Positions 15,396-24,864 are shown, numbered from the stretch's first letter. The stretch is DNA of 27,359 nt from Candidatus Woesearchaeota archaeon (GCA_019323495.1 JAHWHE010000078.1:1-27359), one strand, 5' to 3'. Numbers and translations: made by a program. The notes: generated by a model not told the origin, from the letters alone.

Positions 15396-17181
15396 TTAAC
15401 AACCCCATCTTGCTATAAATATTTTGTTCGAAGAAAGTGTTCAATTTTTCTAAAAATTGCCGTTGGGTTTGATCATAACTATGGCTTCGCAGCAAGTGTG
15501 CGAGAGATCTCTTGCTAAATCCTATTTGCATGTGGAGTGCGTCGTCTCTTTCTGCTTTTGCAATGTCTGCTGCAATTTTCATGTGCCAATATAATACATT
15601 ATTTCTTGCCCTTAGCGCCATGTCTCTTTTGTCGTATTTTTTCATCAGGTCCATGATCGATGCGGGCTTAACGCCGTCAGTGCTAAATAATCTATCTATC
15701 TCCGTAATCCATGCGCCGAAGCAATCCATTTTCAATTCTTCTCTAATGTACAACTGTTCAAGATCTATCTCGTCTGGCATGGTCAATTTTTCGAAACCTA
15801 TGTATGGGCTTTCTAGGAAACCGAAATCCAGAATGGTCGGGCCGAATGCAATGTGGCGCAAATCAGCCAGCCTATCCTTGAACTTATCAGGACTTTCGCT
15901 AGGGCCAATGCTGCAATCTTTATTATGGAGTATGTTTTCGCCGTACATATCATGGTGAATAACAGTAAATGGGCCGATTGTCGCCCAGTCAAAGAAAGAC
16001 TCATTTTGCGCCAGCAGGCCTTTCAGTTCTTGCATTATCTCTCCTATCTCTTTTTTTGAAAGTTTTTTATCTGCAGAGTTTTTTTCGTTCAAGTATGTAA
16101 TAACCCTTTGCGTATCGCACAGGAATTTTTCATAATAGTCTTTTTTCTGCCAGCATTTTAAATTCCACGCATTGCCCCGAGAATCCTTAAGTGGGCAAAT
16201 CCCTTCCTCAAGTAAGCCTTCAGTTCCTTTCGGTCTTTCGATATTTACTTTCCTCGTAGCGTGATAATGGAAATATGCGAGCAATCTTGTTACTTCAAGC
16301 AGCGTCTCTCTTCTTTCCCTTTTTAATCTTTCGACTGTTTCTTGGTCTTCGCGTAAATGAGCTTCTCTTATCTTCAGATAGTATTCTTTTAATCTCTGCT
16401 CTAGGGTGTTGTCCCCTAATTTTCCTCCTGCTCTATTCCAATTTCCTAATAAAATGGCCTTTTCAGACTGAATTGCGCCGTGGTACGGAACAATGCATTT
16501 ATTCAATTCAGGAGTTAGATTGTAGAATCTTTCATAAGCTTCGTTCTCATCAGAATTTGGATCGTCCCTCATAAATTTTCTAATGACTTTTATTGAATTT
16601 TCTTTATTATTTTCTCCAGCAAAGTAAATTGAAACTTCAGAAATATTGCTGATTCTTCTGCCGTCTGTTAAACATCTTTCTTCGATAGATGGGGTGACGC
16701 ATTTTCCAAGATATACAAGATTTTTCAGTCCGTCGATATTTAAAAGAATATCTTCTGCAAGACTCTCCCACTCTTCTCTCTTTATTAATTCCCTGAACAG
16801 TTGATCTTCTACGCTTTCAGAATCTACATTATCTGGATCTATTGTGATTGTGCCGTCCAAGCCTAGTTTTGTGTATATATCGTTTGCAGAAATTTTATTG
16901 TCAGGCGGAACAAGGGCTATTGCAAAAACTTCCCTTCTATTCAATTTGATGCTGTCAGTAGCATCGCCAATTGAATGGGTTTGGCCTTTAGGCTCTTCAA
17001 AAATTATAACATCGATTGAACGGCTCATAACTTTTTGAATTGTGGCAGGCCAACTCTGTGACCTAGAAATATCTGGCTGGATGCCTCTATGCGAAGTCAA
17101 TAAGCTTGTCAGTTTTTCAGCTAGCAGATCCTTTATGCTCGATTCCTGACTATAGATGAGTATGTTCAGTGGTTTACCCAT
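15370..17181 (-). CDS. Pseudo-receiver plus APH/choline-kinase-like phosphotransferase fusion
   Basis: 603 residues. The N-terminal ~115 look like a response-regulator receiver fold (LNILIYSQESS, DVIIFEEPKG, FAIALVPPD, GLDGTITID), but the acidic pocket and phosphoacceptor Asp are replaced, so it is probably a pseudo-receiver. The rest resembles the aminoglycoside phosphotransferase/choline kinase fold: SIKVIRKF (~197-202) fits the beta-3 lysine strand, HHDMYGEN (409-416) the HxDxxxxN catalytic loop, and DFG (452-454) the metal-binding motif. A ~100-residue helical insert precedes the catalytic loop. The substrate is unknown. I chose ATG 17181, with GGGGT upstream and a TATA box at 17216-17227. 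An ATG at 17268, overlapping the previous stop as ATGA, would add 29 polar residues. Confidence 0.75.
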   Translation of the reverse strand: MGKPLNILIYSQESSIKDLLAEKLTSLLTSHRGIQPDISRSQSWPATIQKVMSRSIDVIIFEEPKGQTHSIGDATDSIKLNRREVFAIALVPPDNKISANDIYTKLGLDGTITIDPDNVDSESVEDQLFRELIKREEWESLAEDILLNIDGLKNLVYLGKCVTPSIEERCLTDGRRISNISEVSIYFAGENNKENSIKVIRKFMRDDPNSDENEAYERFYNLTPELNKCIVPYHGAIQSEKAILLGNWNRAGGKLGDNTLEQRLKEYYLKIREAHLREDQETVERLKRERRETLLEVTRLLAYFHYHATRKVNIERPKGTEGLLEEGICPLKDSRGNAWNLKCWQKKDYYEKFLCDTQRVITYLNEKNSADKKLSKKEIGEIMQELKGLLAQNESFFDWATIGPFTVIHHDMYGENILHNKDCSIGPSESPDKFKDRLADLRHIAFGPTILDFGFLESPYIGFEKLTMPDEIDLEQLYIREELKMDCFGAWITEIDRLFSTDGVKPASIMDLMKKYDKRDMALRARNNVLYWHMKIAADIAKAERDDALHMQIGFSKRSLAHLLRSHSYDQTQRQFLEKLNTFFEQNIYSKMGLLNGRLTGDS

Positions 17182-17215
17182 TTCTACCCCGTTACCGTTC
17201 TTATTAGAGCGCCTT

Positions 17216-17227
17216 CTATTTATAAAT
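17216..17227 (-). promoter_or_regulatory. Internal TATA box for the kinase-like gene
   Basis: Minus-strand ATTTATAAATAG would start transcription near 17195, 14 bases before ATG 17181. It lets the kinase and PHP genes be expressed separately from the PhoU-like gene. Confidence 0.5.
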
Positions 17228-17264
17228 GTTTCTCTGTTTTTGTTATTTGAGAGTGGGGACATTT

Positions 17265-18221
17265 TCATTCATGATCTAGGGTTAGACGCGCTATATTACG
17301 CAATAATGCATTTATTTCTTTTAATCTTGTAAGTACTGAGTGTGTTAAGGAATCTGAATGTTTTGAGCTAAGCTCTAGATATTGTTTGATGATTTCCTTA
17401 CCTTCATCAGAGCATTTGTCAGCCAAAATCTTGTCATTGTTGTAATAGCCTTTCATGACATTTAGATACTGCTGCTGTATCCTTTGAAACAATTCAGTGA
17501 TGTTCTTCTCTTTTTGTGAATAGTCCTTTTCTTTCTTCAATTGCACGATCTCTCTTGCGATTCTTTTGCTGTTATCTGCGACCTTTTCAAGATGCTGAGC
17601 CAGCATGAAGATCGTCAGCAATTGATTGGGTTTGTGGTCCAGGATCTTTGCAATGTTTGGATTCTTCAGCCCGCCTCTGACCAGGCGGTGTATGAGATAA
17701 CAGAAACGATTGATGTCAATGTCTCTCAGATTCAAGCTCTCTATATTATCTTCCTTGAACGATAATAAGGAATCCTCGAGCATAACTCTGATAATTCTAT
17801 CAATCCTTCTAATCATGTCTGAAACAGAGATGTCCCTGAAATTCAAGAAGTCTTTGACCAGTAATTTGATATTGGTCTGCTCCATTATTTCGAATGACAT
17901 GAGATTGTTGAGAAACGAACCGATGTGTTTTGCGCTTTGCTTAAGATCATTGCCTCTGAACTCCATCATGTTGTAGTTGTTGATATAAGCTGCAACGATT
18001 TCTCTTTCAATGGTGTTCGGGCTTTTTCCATCAACATATATGACAATCTTTTTTTCTTCTTTGTCTTTTTTCTGCTCTATACTTACAATTAGATCATTTG
18101 AATTTTCTTCAACAAATACAGGATGCTTAGAATCCAAATTGTTTTTGTCTATCCAGGTTTTTGGAACTGTCAACACAAACGAATTCTTACCGAATTTTAT
18201 TAGTTTTCTAGTTTCCATCAT
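17265..18221 (-). CDS. AbrB/PhoU-fusion phosphate-uptake regulator-like protein
   Basis: 318 residues. The N-terminal ~50 (TRKLIKFGKNSFVLTVPKTW) form a swapped-hairpin AbrB/SpoVT-type DNA-binding domain. Residues ~90-315 are the helical bundles of a PhoU-like domain, with LAQHLEKVADNSKRIAREI matching the E-K-x2-D metal-binding helix of PhoU. This AbrB-PhoU combination is common in archaea and is linked to control of phosphate uptake. No pst transporter lies in the window, so the target is uncertain. It heads the minus-strand cluster; its stop shares ATGA with a possible early start of the kinase gene. A TATA box at 18262-18273 and an AT-rich palindrome field upstream could be where it regulates itself. 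Confidence 0.88.
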   Translation of the reverse strand: MMETRKLIKFGKNSFVLTVPKTWIDKNNLDSKHPVFVEENSNDLIVSIEQKKDKEEKKIVIYVDGKSPNTIEREIVAAYINNYNMMEFRGNDLKQSAKHIGSFLNNLMSFEIMEQTNIKLLVKDFLNFRDISVSDMIRRIDRIIRVMLEDSLLSFKEDNIESLNLRDIDINRFCYLIHRLVRGGLKNPNIAKILDHKPNQLLTIFMLAQHLEKVADNSKRIAREIVQLKKEKDYSQKEKNITELFQRIQQQYLNVMKGYYNNDKILADKCSDEGKEIIKQYLELSSKHSDSLTHSVLTRLKEINALLRNIARLTLDHE

Positions 18222-18261
18222 TTTTATCTAACACCCCCCCTAATATATGTTATCTATGGGA

Positions 18262-18273
18262 CTATTTATATAA
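18262..18273 (-). promoter_or_regulatory. TATA box for the PhoU-like gene
   Basis: Minus-strand TTATATAAATAG predicts a start near 18241. The leader would then begin with TTAGGGGGGGTG, just before the coding region. Confidence 0.6.
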
Positions 18274-18320
18274 CTTACCCCTTGCGAAAAACCAAAAAAA
18301 CGCTGTTTCTTTCGGTTAAG

Positions 18321-18355
18321 GTATATGTTTGCTATATAGCATATATGGTATATGC
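18321..18355. repeat. AT-rich overlapping palindromes between divergent genes
   Basis: Three overlapping inverted repeats: GCTATATAGC (18331-18340, perfect), GCATATA-TGG-TATATGC (18339-18355, 7-bp arms), and TATATG...CATATA (18322-18345). They lie between the divergent promoters of the PhoU-like gene and the 50-residue protein. This is a natural operator location for a dimeric or tetrameric regulator. Confidence 0.6.
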
Positions 18356-18359
18356 GTCA

Positions 18360-18371
18360 GCTATATATATA
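18360..18371 (+). promoter_or_regulatory. Probable TATA box for the 50-residue acidic protein
   Basis: GCTATATATATA predicts a start near 18393 and a ~30-base leader ending in TTAGGGGGGTGGTGAG, a strong ribosome site. Confidence 0.5.
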
Positions 18372-18424
18372 TTTTCCTCACTACTAATATTTAGGTAGAA
18401 AAACTTAGGGGGGTGGTGAGAACC

Positions 18425-18577
18425 ATGAAAAGGGCAACCATCGAACGAATAAGGGAAGAAGAAATGATGCTAGACGATGATTTTGATTTTGAAGATGAAG
18501 CTGAAGAATATGTAGAGAATGATGGAATGACTCCTGCTGAAGAAGGTTTTTTGTTGGGTTTTGAAAGGGCGGGTTAG
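18425..18577 (+). CDS. Small acidic protein (50 aa) of unknown function
   Basis: Encodes a 50-residue protein that begins with the basic MKRATIERIREEE, then a run of acidic residues (DDDFDFEDEAEEY), and ends in GFLLGFERAG. It has no membrane span. The strong GGTGGTGAG (18412-18420) five bases before the ATG, a TATA box upstream and a terminator-like hairpin right after the stop make a complete monocistronic unit. The charge profile is that of a small DNA-mimic, antitoxin-like or transcription/translation factor-binding peptide, but I recognise no family. Confidence 0.65.
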   Translation: MKRATIERIREEEMMLDDDFDFEDEAEEYVENDGMTPAEEGFLLGFERAG

Positions 18578-18604
18578 CTTTTCAAAGCTAAGCCCTTTCT
18601 TTAT
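18571..18604 (+). terminator. Terminator-like hairpin after the small acidic protein
   Basis: GGGTTAGCTTT pairs with AAAGCTAAGCCC (one bulged G), and is followed by TTTCTTTA. The stop codon of the small protein lies inside the stem. Confidence 0.5.
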
Positions 18605-18652
18605 AGTTCTAGTTAATCTTGGGTTTTAAGGGGAAGAGAGATTAATCTGTGA

Positions 18653-18672
18653 AACCCTCGAATTCGAGGGTT
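18653..18672. repeat. Perfect 20-base palindrome upstream of gyrB
   Basis: AACCCTCGAA followed by its exact reverse complement TTCGAGGGTT, with no spacer. It ends 35 bases before the gyrB TATA box (18707), a likely place for a dimeric activator or repressor. A further 7-bp inverted repeat, TTAATCT/AGATTAA (18613-18619 and 18639-18645), lies just upstream. There is no poly-T on either side, so a terminator is unlikely. Confidence 0.65.
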
Positions 18673-18704
18673 ATAGGCCTTAATTCGCCTGTTTAGGATA
18701 GTAA

Positions 18705-20711
<2,007 letters not shown>

Positions 20712-20721
20712 CCGAAGCCTT

Positions 20722-20729
20722 TTTAAATA
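20722..20729 (+). promoter_or_regulatory. TATA box for eS1 (leaderless)
   Basis: TTTAAATA is centred ~26 bases before ATG 20751. No Shine-Dalgarno sequence lies between them. It begins 11 bases after the gyrB stop, so eS1 has its own promoter. Confidence 0.7.
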
Positions 20730-20750
20730 GGACCAATTTTCTGCTCTTCT

Positions 20751-21551
20751 ATGGCTAAAGCAAAAAAAGCAGCTGCAAGAACAGGACTTAAGTGGAAACG
20801 AAAGAAATGGTACAGGATAGCTGCACCTAGGACATTCAATAATAAGATAGTCGGCGAAGCTTTTGCAGAGACTCCGCAGAGCATGCTTGGCAGGGTTGTC
20901 GAAGTCAATCTGATGCAGATGACCGGAAACATAAAAAAGCAAAATCTTGTTCTTAGGATGAAAGTAAATGATGTCAAGAATGAAATCGCACAGACAGAGG
21001 TATTAGAATTCTATATGCAGCCTGCGTCCATCAAAAGACTTGTCAGGAAAGGCACAACAAAAATAGATGAATCTTTCTGCTGCCATACAAATGATAAAAA
21101 ACTTATCAGGATCAAGCCGCTGCTATTAACAAGATCAAAGATAAGCTCTAGCATCAGCAGGGATTTAAGGGCGAAGACAAGAGCGTGGTTAACAAATGCA
21201 GTAAGTGTACTAAGTTATGAGCAATTGATCAATGACTTGTGTTCTTTCAGGCTGCAAAGAGATATGAAAACAGTTCTGGACAAGATATACCCGTTAAAGG
21301 GATGCCAAGTAAGAAATATGAAAATCGAAACAAAGCAGAAAGTAATGATCCTTAAGCCTACTGGAAAAGATGAAAGTGCAGCAGAGAAGAAGAAGTTTGC
21401 AAGAAAAAAGAAGCCAGAAGGAAAAATAGAAGAAAAAAACGAAAAAGCAGAAGAAGCAAAAGAGGCTGTTAAGAAGATAGAGAAGACAGAAGCAAAAAAA
21501 GCAAAAGAAGAAAAAACTGAAACACCTAAAGAAAAACCTGAAGAAATTTAA
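20751..21551 (+). CDS. rps3ae: 30S ribosomal protein eS1 (S3Ae)
   Basis: Archaeal/eukaryotic small-subunit protein near the mRNA exit. The family blocks are WYRIAAPRTFNNKIVGE (20-36), the beta-core with FCCHTNDKKLIRIKP, and QRDMKTVLDKIYPLKGCQVRNMKIE. The conserved domain ends at ~205. It is followed by a ~60-residue tail of alternating Lys/Glu/Ala (EEKNEKAEEAKEAVKKIEK and similar), low complexity and predicted helical or disordered. The tail is longer than in most relatives and resembles the charged tails of other ribosomal proteins in small archaea. It is convergent with the lipoprotein gene, seven bases away. Confidence 0.95.
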   Translation: MAKAKKAAARTGLKWKRKKWYRIAAPRTFNNKIVGEAFAETPQSMLGRVVEVNLMQMTGNIKKQNLVLRMKVNDVKNEIAQTEVLEFYMQPASIKRLVRKGTTKIDESFCCHTNDKKLIRIKPLLLTRSKISSSISRDLRAKTRAWLTNAVSVLSYEQLINDLCSFRLQRDMKTVLDKIYPLKGCQVRNMKIETKQKVMILKPTGKDESAAEKKKFARKKKPEGKIEEKNEKAEEAKEAVKKIEKTEAKKAKEEKTETPKEKPEEI

Positions 21552-21558
21552 TTCTTAA

Positions 21559-22335
21559 TCAATTCTCAAAATCAAATACCATCTGTTTGCCGTCTACTTT
21601 ATTGTAGGAATATCCTTTGTATATGATGGTTTGATCTCCTTTTTGGATCTTGATAGGCATTTTCCAGTATTGGTCATACCAGATCGTGATTTGTTCCTTG
21701 TTTTCGTCTTCCATTATTAATTTTGAACAAGGCCTGTAGTTGATTGTCTCTGCAAACTCATTGTGCTCGACAATCTTGTAATATAACGCGTCTGTAAGCC
21801 ATTGGTCGGAGATCTTTGTTATGAATATTTTGGACAAGATGCTGATTTTTGTGTCTGGATTCCTTCTGCAGTCAAGATGGTCTTTTATATCCTCACAAAC
21901 AGCGATTGCGCCGCCTGTTTTCCTGTCAATGTATACAGCATCTATGAACTTCTTGTCGTATCTTATATCAGTATAAAGAACAATTTTTGCAACATCTTCT
22001 GTCACGAGAACTTTATTTTTGCCTTCAAAATAACTATAACTTTCAACACGATCATTTATCTTCTCAAGCAGCTGTTTTATTATCTTGTTTTCTTCCCTCT
22101 GCTCTATCTGCGCAGGCAGCTGTTCTTGCGCTTTTATCTGCTCTAATCTCTTCTGCTCAGCTATCTGCTTGTTTTCTTCGATCGCTTCATTTTCTGCCAA
22201 TAGAATGATGTTTTTTTCTTCTTCAAAATCAAGCGGTTGGTCCATTACTGTATCCTTAATCTGGCTGCTGCATGCGCTAACAAAAAGCGTTGCCAGAATG
22301 AATATTACGAATAATGTCAATACTGTCTTTTTCAT
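21559..22335 (-). CDS. Lipoprotein with coiled-coil stalk, unknown function
   Basis: 258 residues. Signal sequence KKTVLTLFVIFILATLFV, then a lipobox VSAC (Cys ~22). A coiled-coil-like stretch follows (~38-95; EEKNIILLAENEAIEENKQ, QIEQREENKIIKQLLEKIN), then a compact ~160-residue beta-rich domain with VAKIVLYTDIRYDKKFIDAVYID. Four cysteines lie outside the membrane; CEDIKDHLDC may pair. The fold may resemble outer-envelope sensor or carrier domains (IWYDQYWKMPIKIQKGDQTIIYKGY looks like the lipid-carrier LolA-type beta strands), but this is weak. TATA-like plus-strand TTTATAAAG at 22389-22397 supports a divergent promoter with Bud32. Confidence 0.75.
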   Translation of the reverse strand: MKKTVLTLFVIFILATLFVSACSSQIKDTVMDQPLDFEEEKNIILLAENEAIEENKQIAEQKRLEQIKAQEQLPAQIEQREENKIIKQLLEKINDRVESYSYFEGKNKVLVTEDVAKIVLYTDIRYDKKFIDAVYIDRKTGGAIAVCEDIKDHLDCRRNPDTKISILSKIFITKISDQWLTDALYYKIVEHNEFAETINYRPCSKLIMEDENKEQITIWYDQYWKMPIKIQKGDQTIIYKGYSYNKVDGKQMVFDFEN

Positions 22336-22421
22336 TTTCTTTGTATAACATCAGAAACCTCTTATACACTGATTTTCAATAGGGCCGTTTATAAAGCTTA
22401 CGGGTGTGCATGTAGGGAAAA

Positions 22422-22430
22422 TTATATATA
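22422..22430 (+). promoter_or_regulatory. TATA box for bud32
   Basis: TTATATATA is centred ~30 bases before ATG 22456. The transcript should start within a few bases of the start codon; GGAAGTGA just before it is a possible ribosome site. Confidence 0.55.
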
Positions 22431-22455
22431 GAATCTTCATCACGAAGGAAGTGAA

Positions 22456-23070
22456 ATGGAAATTATAGGCCGTGGAGCAGAAGCAGTAATCCGCAAGAAA
22501 AAGCAAGATGGCGCAGAAATTGCAGTGAAAGAGCGAATTAAAAAATCATACAGGATAGATGAAATAGACCAAGAGCTCAGGAAACTGCGGACAAGGAAAG
22601 AAGCAAAGGTTCTTGAAACTATAAATCAAGTGATTCCCAGCCCTAAATTGCTGAAAGTCGGCGAAAAAGAAAATCTTATTGAAATGGAGTTTATCGCTGG
22701 AGAAAAAATAAGGGATGTCCTTGAAAAAGAAGACTATATCGCACTGTGCAAACAAATTGGGATGCAGGTTGCAAAGATACATAAGAAAAATTTGATACAT
22801 GGCGATTTGACGACAAGCAATTTCATACTGAAAGAAGGGAAAATATATTTCATTGATTTCGGACTTTCTTTTCACAGCGCAAGGATAGAGGACAAGGCAG
22901 TGGATCTTCATCTCTTGAAGCAGGCGCTTGAAAGCAAACACTACACTATATGGAAAGAATGCTTCGAGGCTGCGATCAATGGCTATACAATCGAGAGCGA
23001 TGAAGCAGATGATGTCCTGAAGAGGCTTGAGCAAGTTGAGAAAAGGGGAAGATATAAAGAAAAAAGTTGA
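22456..23070 (+). CDS. bud32: KEOPS complex kinase/ATPase Bud32
   Basis: Small atypical kinase of the KEOPS complex, which makes t6A37 in tRNAs reading ANN codons. Its 204 residues form a compact kinase fold without an activation loop. GRGAEAVI (5-12) is the short glycine loop. AVKERIKKSYR supplies K25. MEFIAGEKIRD is the hinge. HGDLTTSN (115-122; D117) is the catalytic loop, DFG is at 134-136, and VDLH at 149-152. The C terminus RGRYKEK is the family tail. It is a free Bud32, not the Kae1-Bud32 fusion seen in some archaea. Kae1, Cgi121 and Pcc1 are not in the window. It is separated by seven bases from the convergent gene. Confidence 0.96.
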   Translation: MEIIGRGAEAVIRKKKQDGAEIAVKERIKKSYRIDEIDQELRKLRTRKEAKVLETINQVIPSPKLLKVGEKENLIEMEFIAGEKIRDVLEKEDYIALCKQIGMQVAKIHKKNLIHGDLTTSNFILKEGKIYFIDFGLSFHSARIEDKAVDLHLLKQALESKHYTIWKECFEAAINGYTIESDEADDVLKRLEQVEKRGRYKEKS

Positions 23071-23077
23071 GAGCTAA

Positions 23078-24583
23078 TTAAGCTGCTTCTGACAATTGTT
23101 CTAGACTTTCCAGTTGTTCTGGTGTCGCATATCTTCTTACGTAATTCTTGAATTGTTTTCTCTTTGGCTTGTCGCTGATTCTCTGTGCGCACTTCCACAG
23201 GTATTGGAGAGATCTTTTTGAAACATTAGAACCTCCTAATACTTCCTCTCTTATTGATTTCTTGAACCAGATCGCAGCAAGATGATATTTCTTGTGATTG
23301 TAATTGTCGTCGCTATAATAGTACAGGGCTTTCATGTAGAATGCTCTCTGGCGGTCATCCCATGTTCTTGCTTTTTTGATTGCCATGTTAATCGTTTTTC
23401 TTGCATTTTCAAAATCGCCCAGTTCATTAAGGCAATGAGATATGCTGTAAAGAGGATAGAAGGTTTCATATTCTTCTAGGAATTTTTTCCTTGCGATCGC
23501 GCGCTTGTACCAATAGATTGCTTTCTCGTATTTTTCCATGGATTCATACTGTTCTGCAAGCTCTAACATTACGTCGTCTTCCTTGTCCCTGAACTCTTTG
23601 CTCGATTTTATCAAACACCTGAGGGCTTCTTCTTTGTTGCCTTGCATATTTTGGATTCGTGCCGACATTCTAAAAATATAGCCTGAATAATGGGGCCATT
23701 TCAGAAGAAGCCGTCCCATGAGCCAATCTGCTGCTTTGAATTTCTTGTCTCTTGCTAGATTTTCTGCCAGGTTCAAGACAGATTCAATAGACAAATTGCT
23801 TGCTTTTGCTGACATCCTATAGTATTTGCTTGCTTTTTTGGTCTTTCTCTGATTATTCAAAACAGTTCCTCTATGATTAAGAGCAACTGCTATCAGGAAG
23901 TCAAATTCATTGTCGTGCTTGTCCACCTTGTCTGGCTTGAATCCGTAATAACAGCTGAATTTACTGTTTTGCCTTTCATATCCTATCCCGTCCCAGACTC
24001 CCATTTCAAAAGGAACATAGTCCATATTGGCAGGACAGCAGTGGCCTGGAATATTGAGAATTCTGTTCTCCACTCCAAACCATTCGCACATTGCAGTGAA
24101 GTAGGTTGTCAAGCTTGCGCAATCGCCTTTTCCTTTGTGATATCTGAGGTGGCTCTCTATTACACTTTCCAGGCTTTCGTTTTTGTCTTTGAACGCTTTA
24201 ACATAATATCTGGAAAGAGTGCTTTTTGCATTTTTTGTTTTTCTTTTCTTTACCCTGAACTGTTCCCTGAACAATCTTCTTCTGAATTTTTCTGCGACTT
24301 CCTTTTGGGTTTCCTCATCAAGATCAGGATTGATTCTCCATCTCCTATAGCCAGAAGAATCTGCGTATTGAATGAAATGCCTGAAAAAACCGTGCTGCTG
24401 GAATCGCTTCGCTAGCCTGTCAGCTTGAAGCTGGAAACTGTGCATTTTCTGATCTACGATGGCTTGCGGACTGTTGTCAGAAACAAGAAAGACTGCTTCT
24501 GCTAGTGTCAAGTCCTCCAAGGACTTATTTGTGCGTTTTGCAAGAAGCTTTCTATTGAACGAGTTTAGTTTGCTTTTATCCAT
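23078..24583 (-). CDS. Intracellular transglutaminase-like/TPR protein
   Basis: 501 residues from ATG 24583 (a TTG at 24589 is possible but AGTGAT precedes the ATG). Residues ~100-205 look like a transglutaminase-like papain fold: KGDCAS (Cys155) opens the first helix, followed by TAMCEWFGVENRILN and then PGHCCPANM (His181). A third-residue candidate is D198 (GVWDG). Residues ~235-460 hold about six TPR-like helix pairs (AVALNHRGTVLNNQRKTKKASKYY, AEQYESMEKYEKAIYWYKRAI, and so on). There is no signal peptide or membrane span, so it acts in the cytoplasm. The enzyme could be a protease, amidase or peptide-crosslinker with a TPR platform. The function is not recognised. Confidence 0.82.
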   Translation of the reverse strand: MDKSKLNSFNRKLLAKRTNKSLEDLTLAEAVFLVSDNSPQAIVDQKMHSFQLQADRLAKRFQQHGFFRHFIQYADSSGYRRWRINPDLDEETQKEVAEKFRRRLFREQFRVKKRKTKNAKSTLSRYYVKAFKDKNESLESVIESHLRYHKGKGDCASLTTYFTAMCEWFGVENRILNIPGHCCPANMDYVPFEMGVWDGIGYERQNSKFSCYYGFKPDKVDKHDNEFDFLIAVALNHRGTVLNNQRKTKKASKYYRMSAKASNLSIESVLNLAENLARDKKFKAADWLMGRLLLKWPHYSGYIFRMSARIQNMQGNKEEALRCLIKSSKEFRDKEDDVMLELAEQYESMEKYEKAIYWYKRAIARKKFLEEYETFYPLYSISHCLNELGDFENARKTINMAIKKARTWDDRQRAFYMKALYYYSDDNYNHKKYHLAAIWFKKSIREEVLGGSNVSKRSLQYLWKCAQRISDKPKRKQFKNYVRRYATPEQLESLEQLSEAA

Positions 24584-24756
24584 CAGCAATCACTATACTT
24601 GAAGGTTTTTGGGTTCAAAATAAGTCAGAACCAGTTTATTAAGGATTATAGACTAGTATATTAAATTTTTGTATATAAAAAGAAAAAAAAGAAGGATCTT
24701 CTATCACACTCTTTTCCCTCTGCTATAGCCCCGCCTCTTTTTCCCAAACCCAAGAC

Positions 24757-24788
24757 AAAAAACAAAGATCCCTCCACGATGTGGAGGG
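24757..24788 (-). terminator. Strong hairpin plus oligo-T terminator downstream of ftsZ
   Basis: Perfect 8-bp stem CCCTCCAC/GTGGAGGG with a three-base loop (24770-24788). On the minus strand it is followed by ATCTTTGTTTTTTG, including six Ts. It begins 76 bases beyond the ftsZ stop. Beyond it, 24590-24756 holds no gene that I can see, only the AT-rich promoter region of the TPR gene. Confidence 0.75.
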
Positions 24789-24861
24789 CATCTAAGTATG
24801 CCTTCTTAACCTAATATTGGGGGTATTGGGTAGAAAAAGGAAGGCATATAAGTATGCGTTC
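24787..24861. repeat. Two near-identical 19-base repeats behind ftsZ
   Basis: GGCATCTAAGTATGCCTTC (24787-24805) and GGCATATAAGTATGCGTTC (24843-24861) differ at two positions. Each can form a small hairpin, GCAT...ATGC. The second ends three bases before the ftsZ stop and the first abuts the terminator stem. Confidence 0.6.
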
Positions 24862-24864
24862 CCT

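Noticed and set aside
17182..17268. Extra 29 N-terminal residues for the kinase-like protein starting at ATG 17268.
   Set aside because: They are polar and low-complexity, have no ribosome site, and a TATA box (17216-17227) lies inside them. I keep this only as an alternative start.
18653..18672. The palindrome before gyrB looks like a tRNA T arm (TTCGA, GGGTT).
   Set aside because: No acceptor, D or anticodon stems can be formed around it, and a T arm is not a perfect spacerless palindrome.
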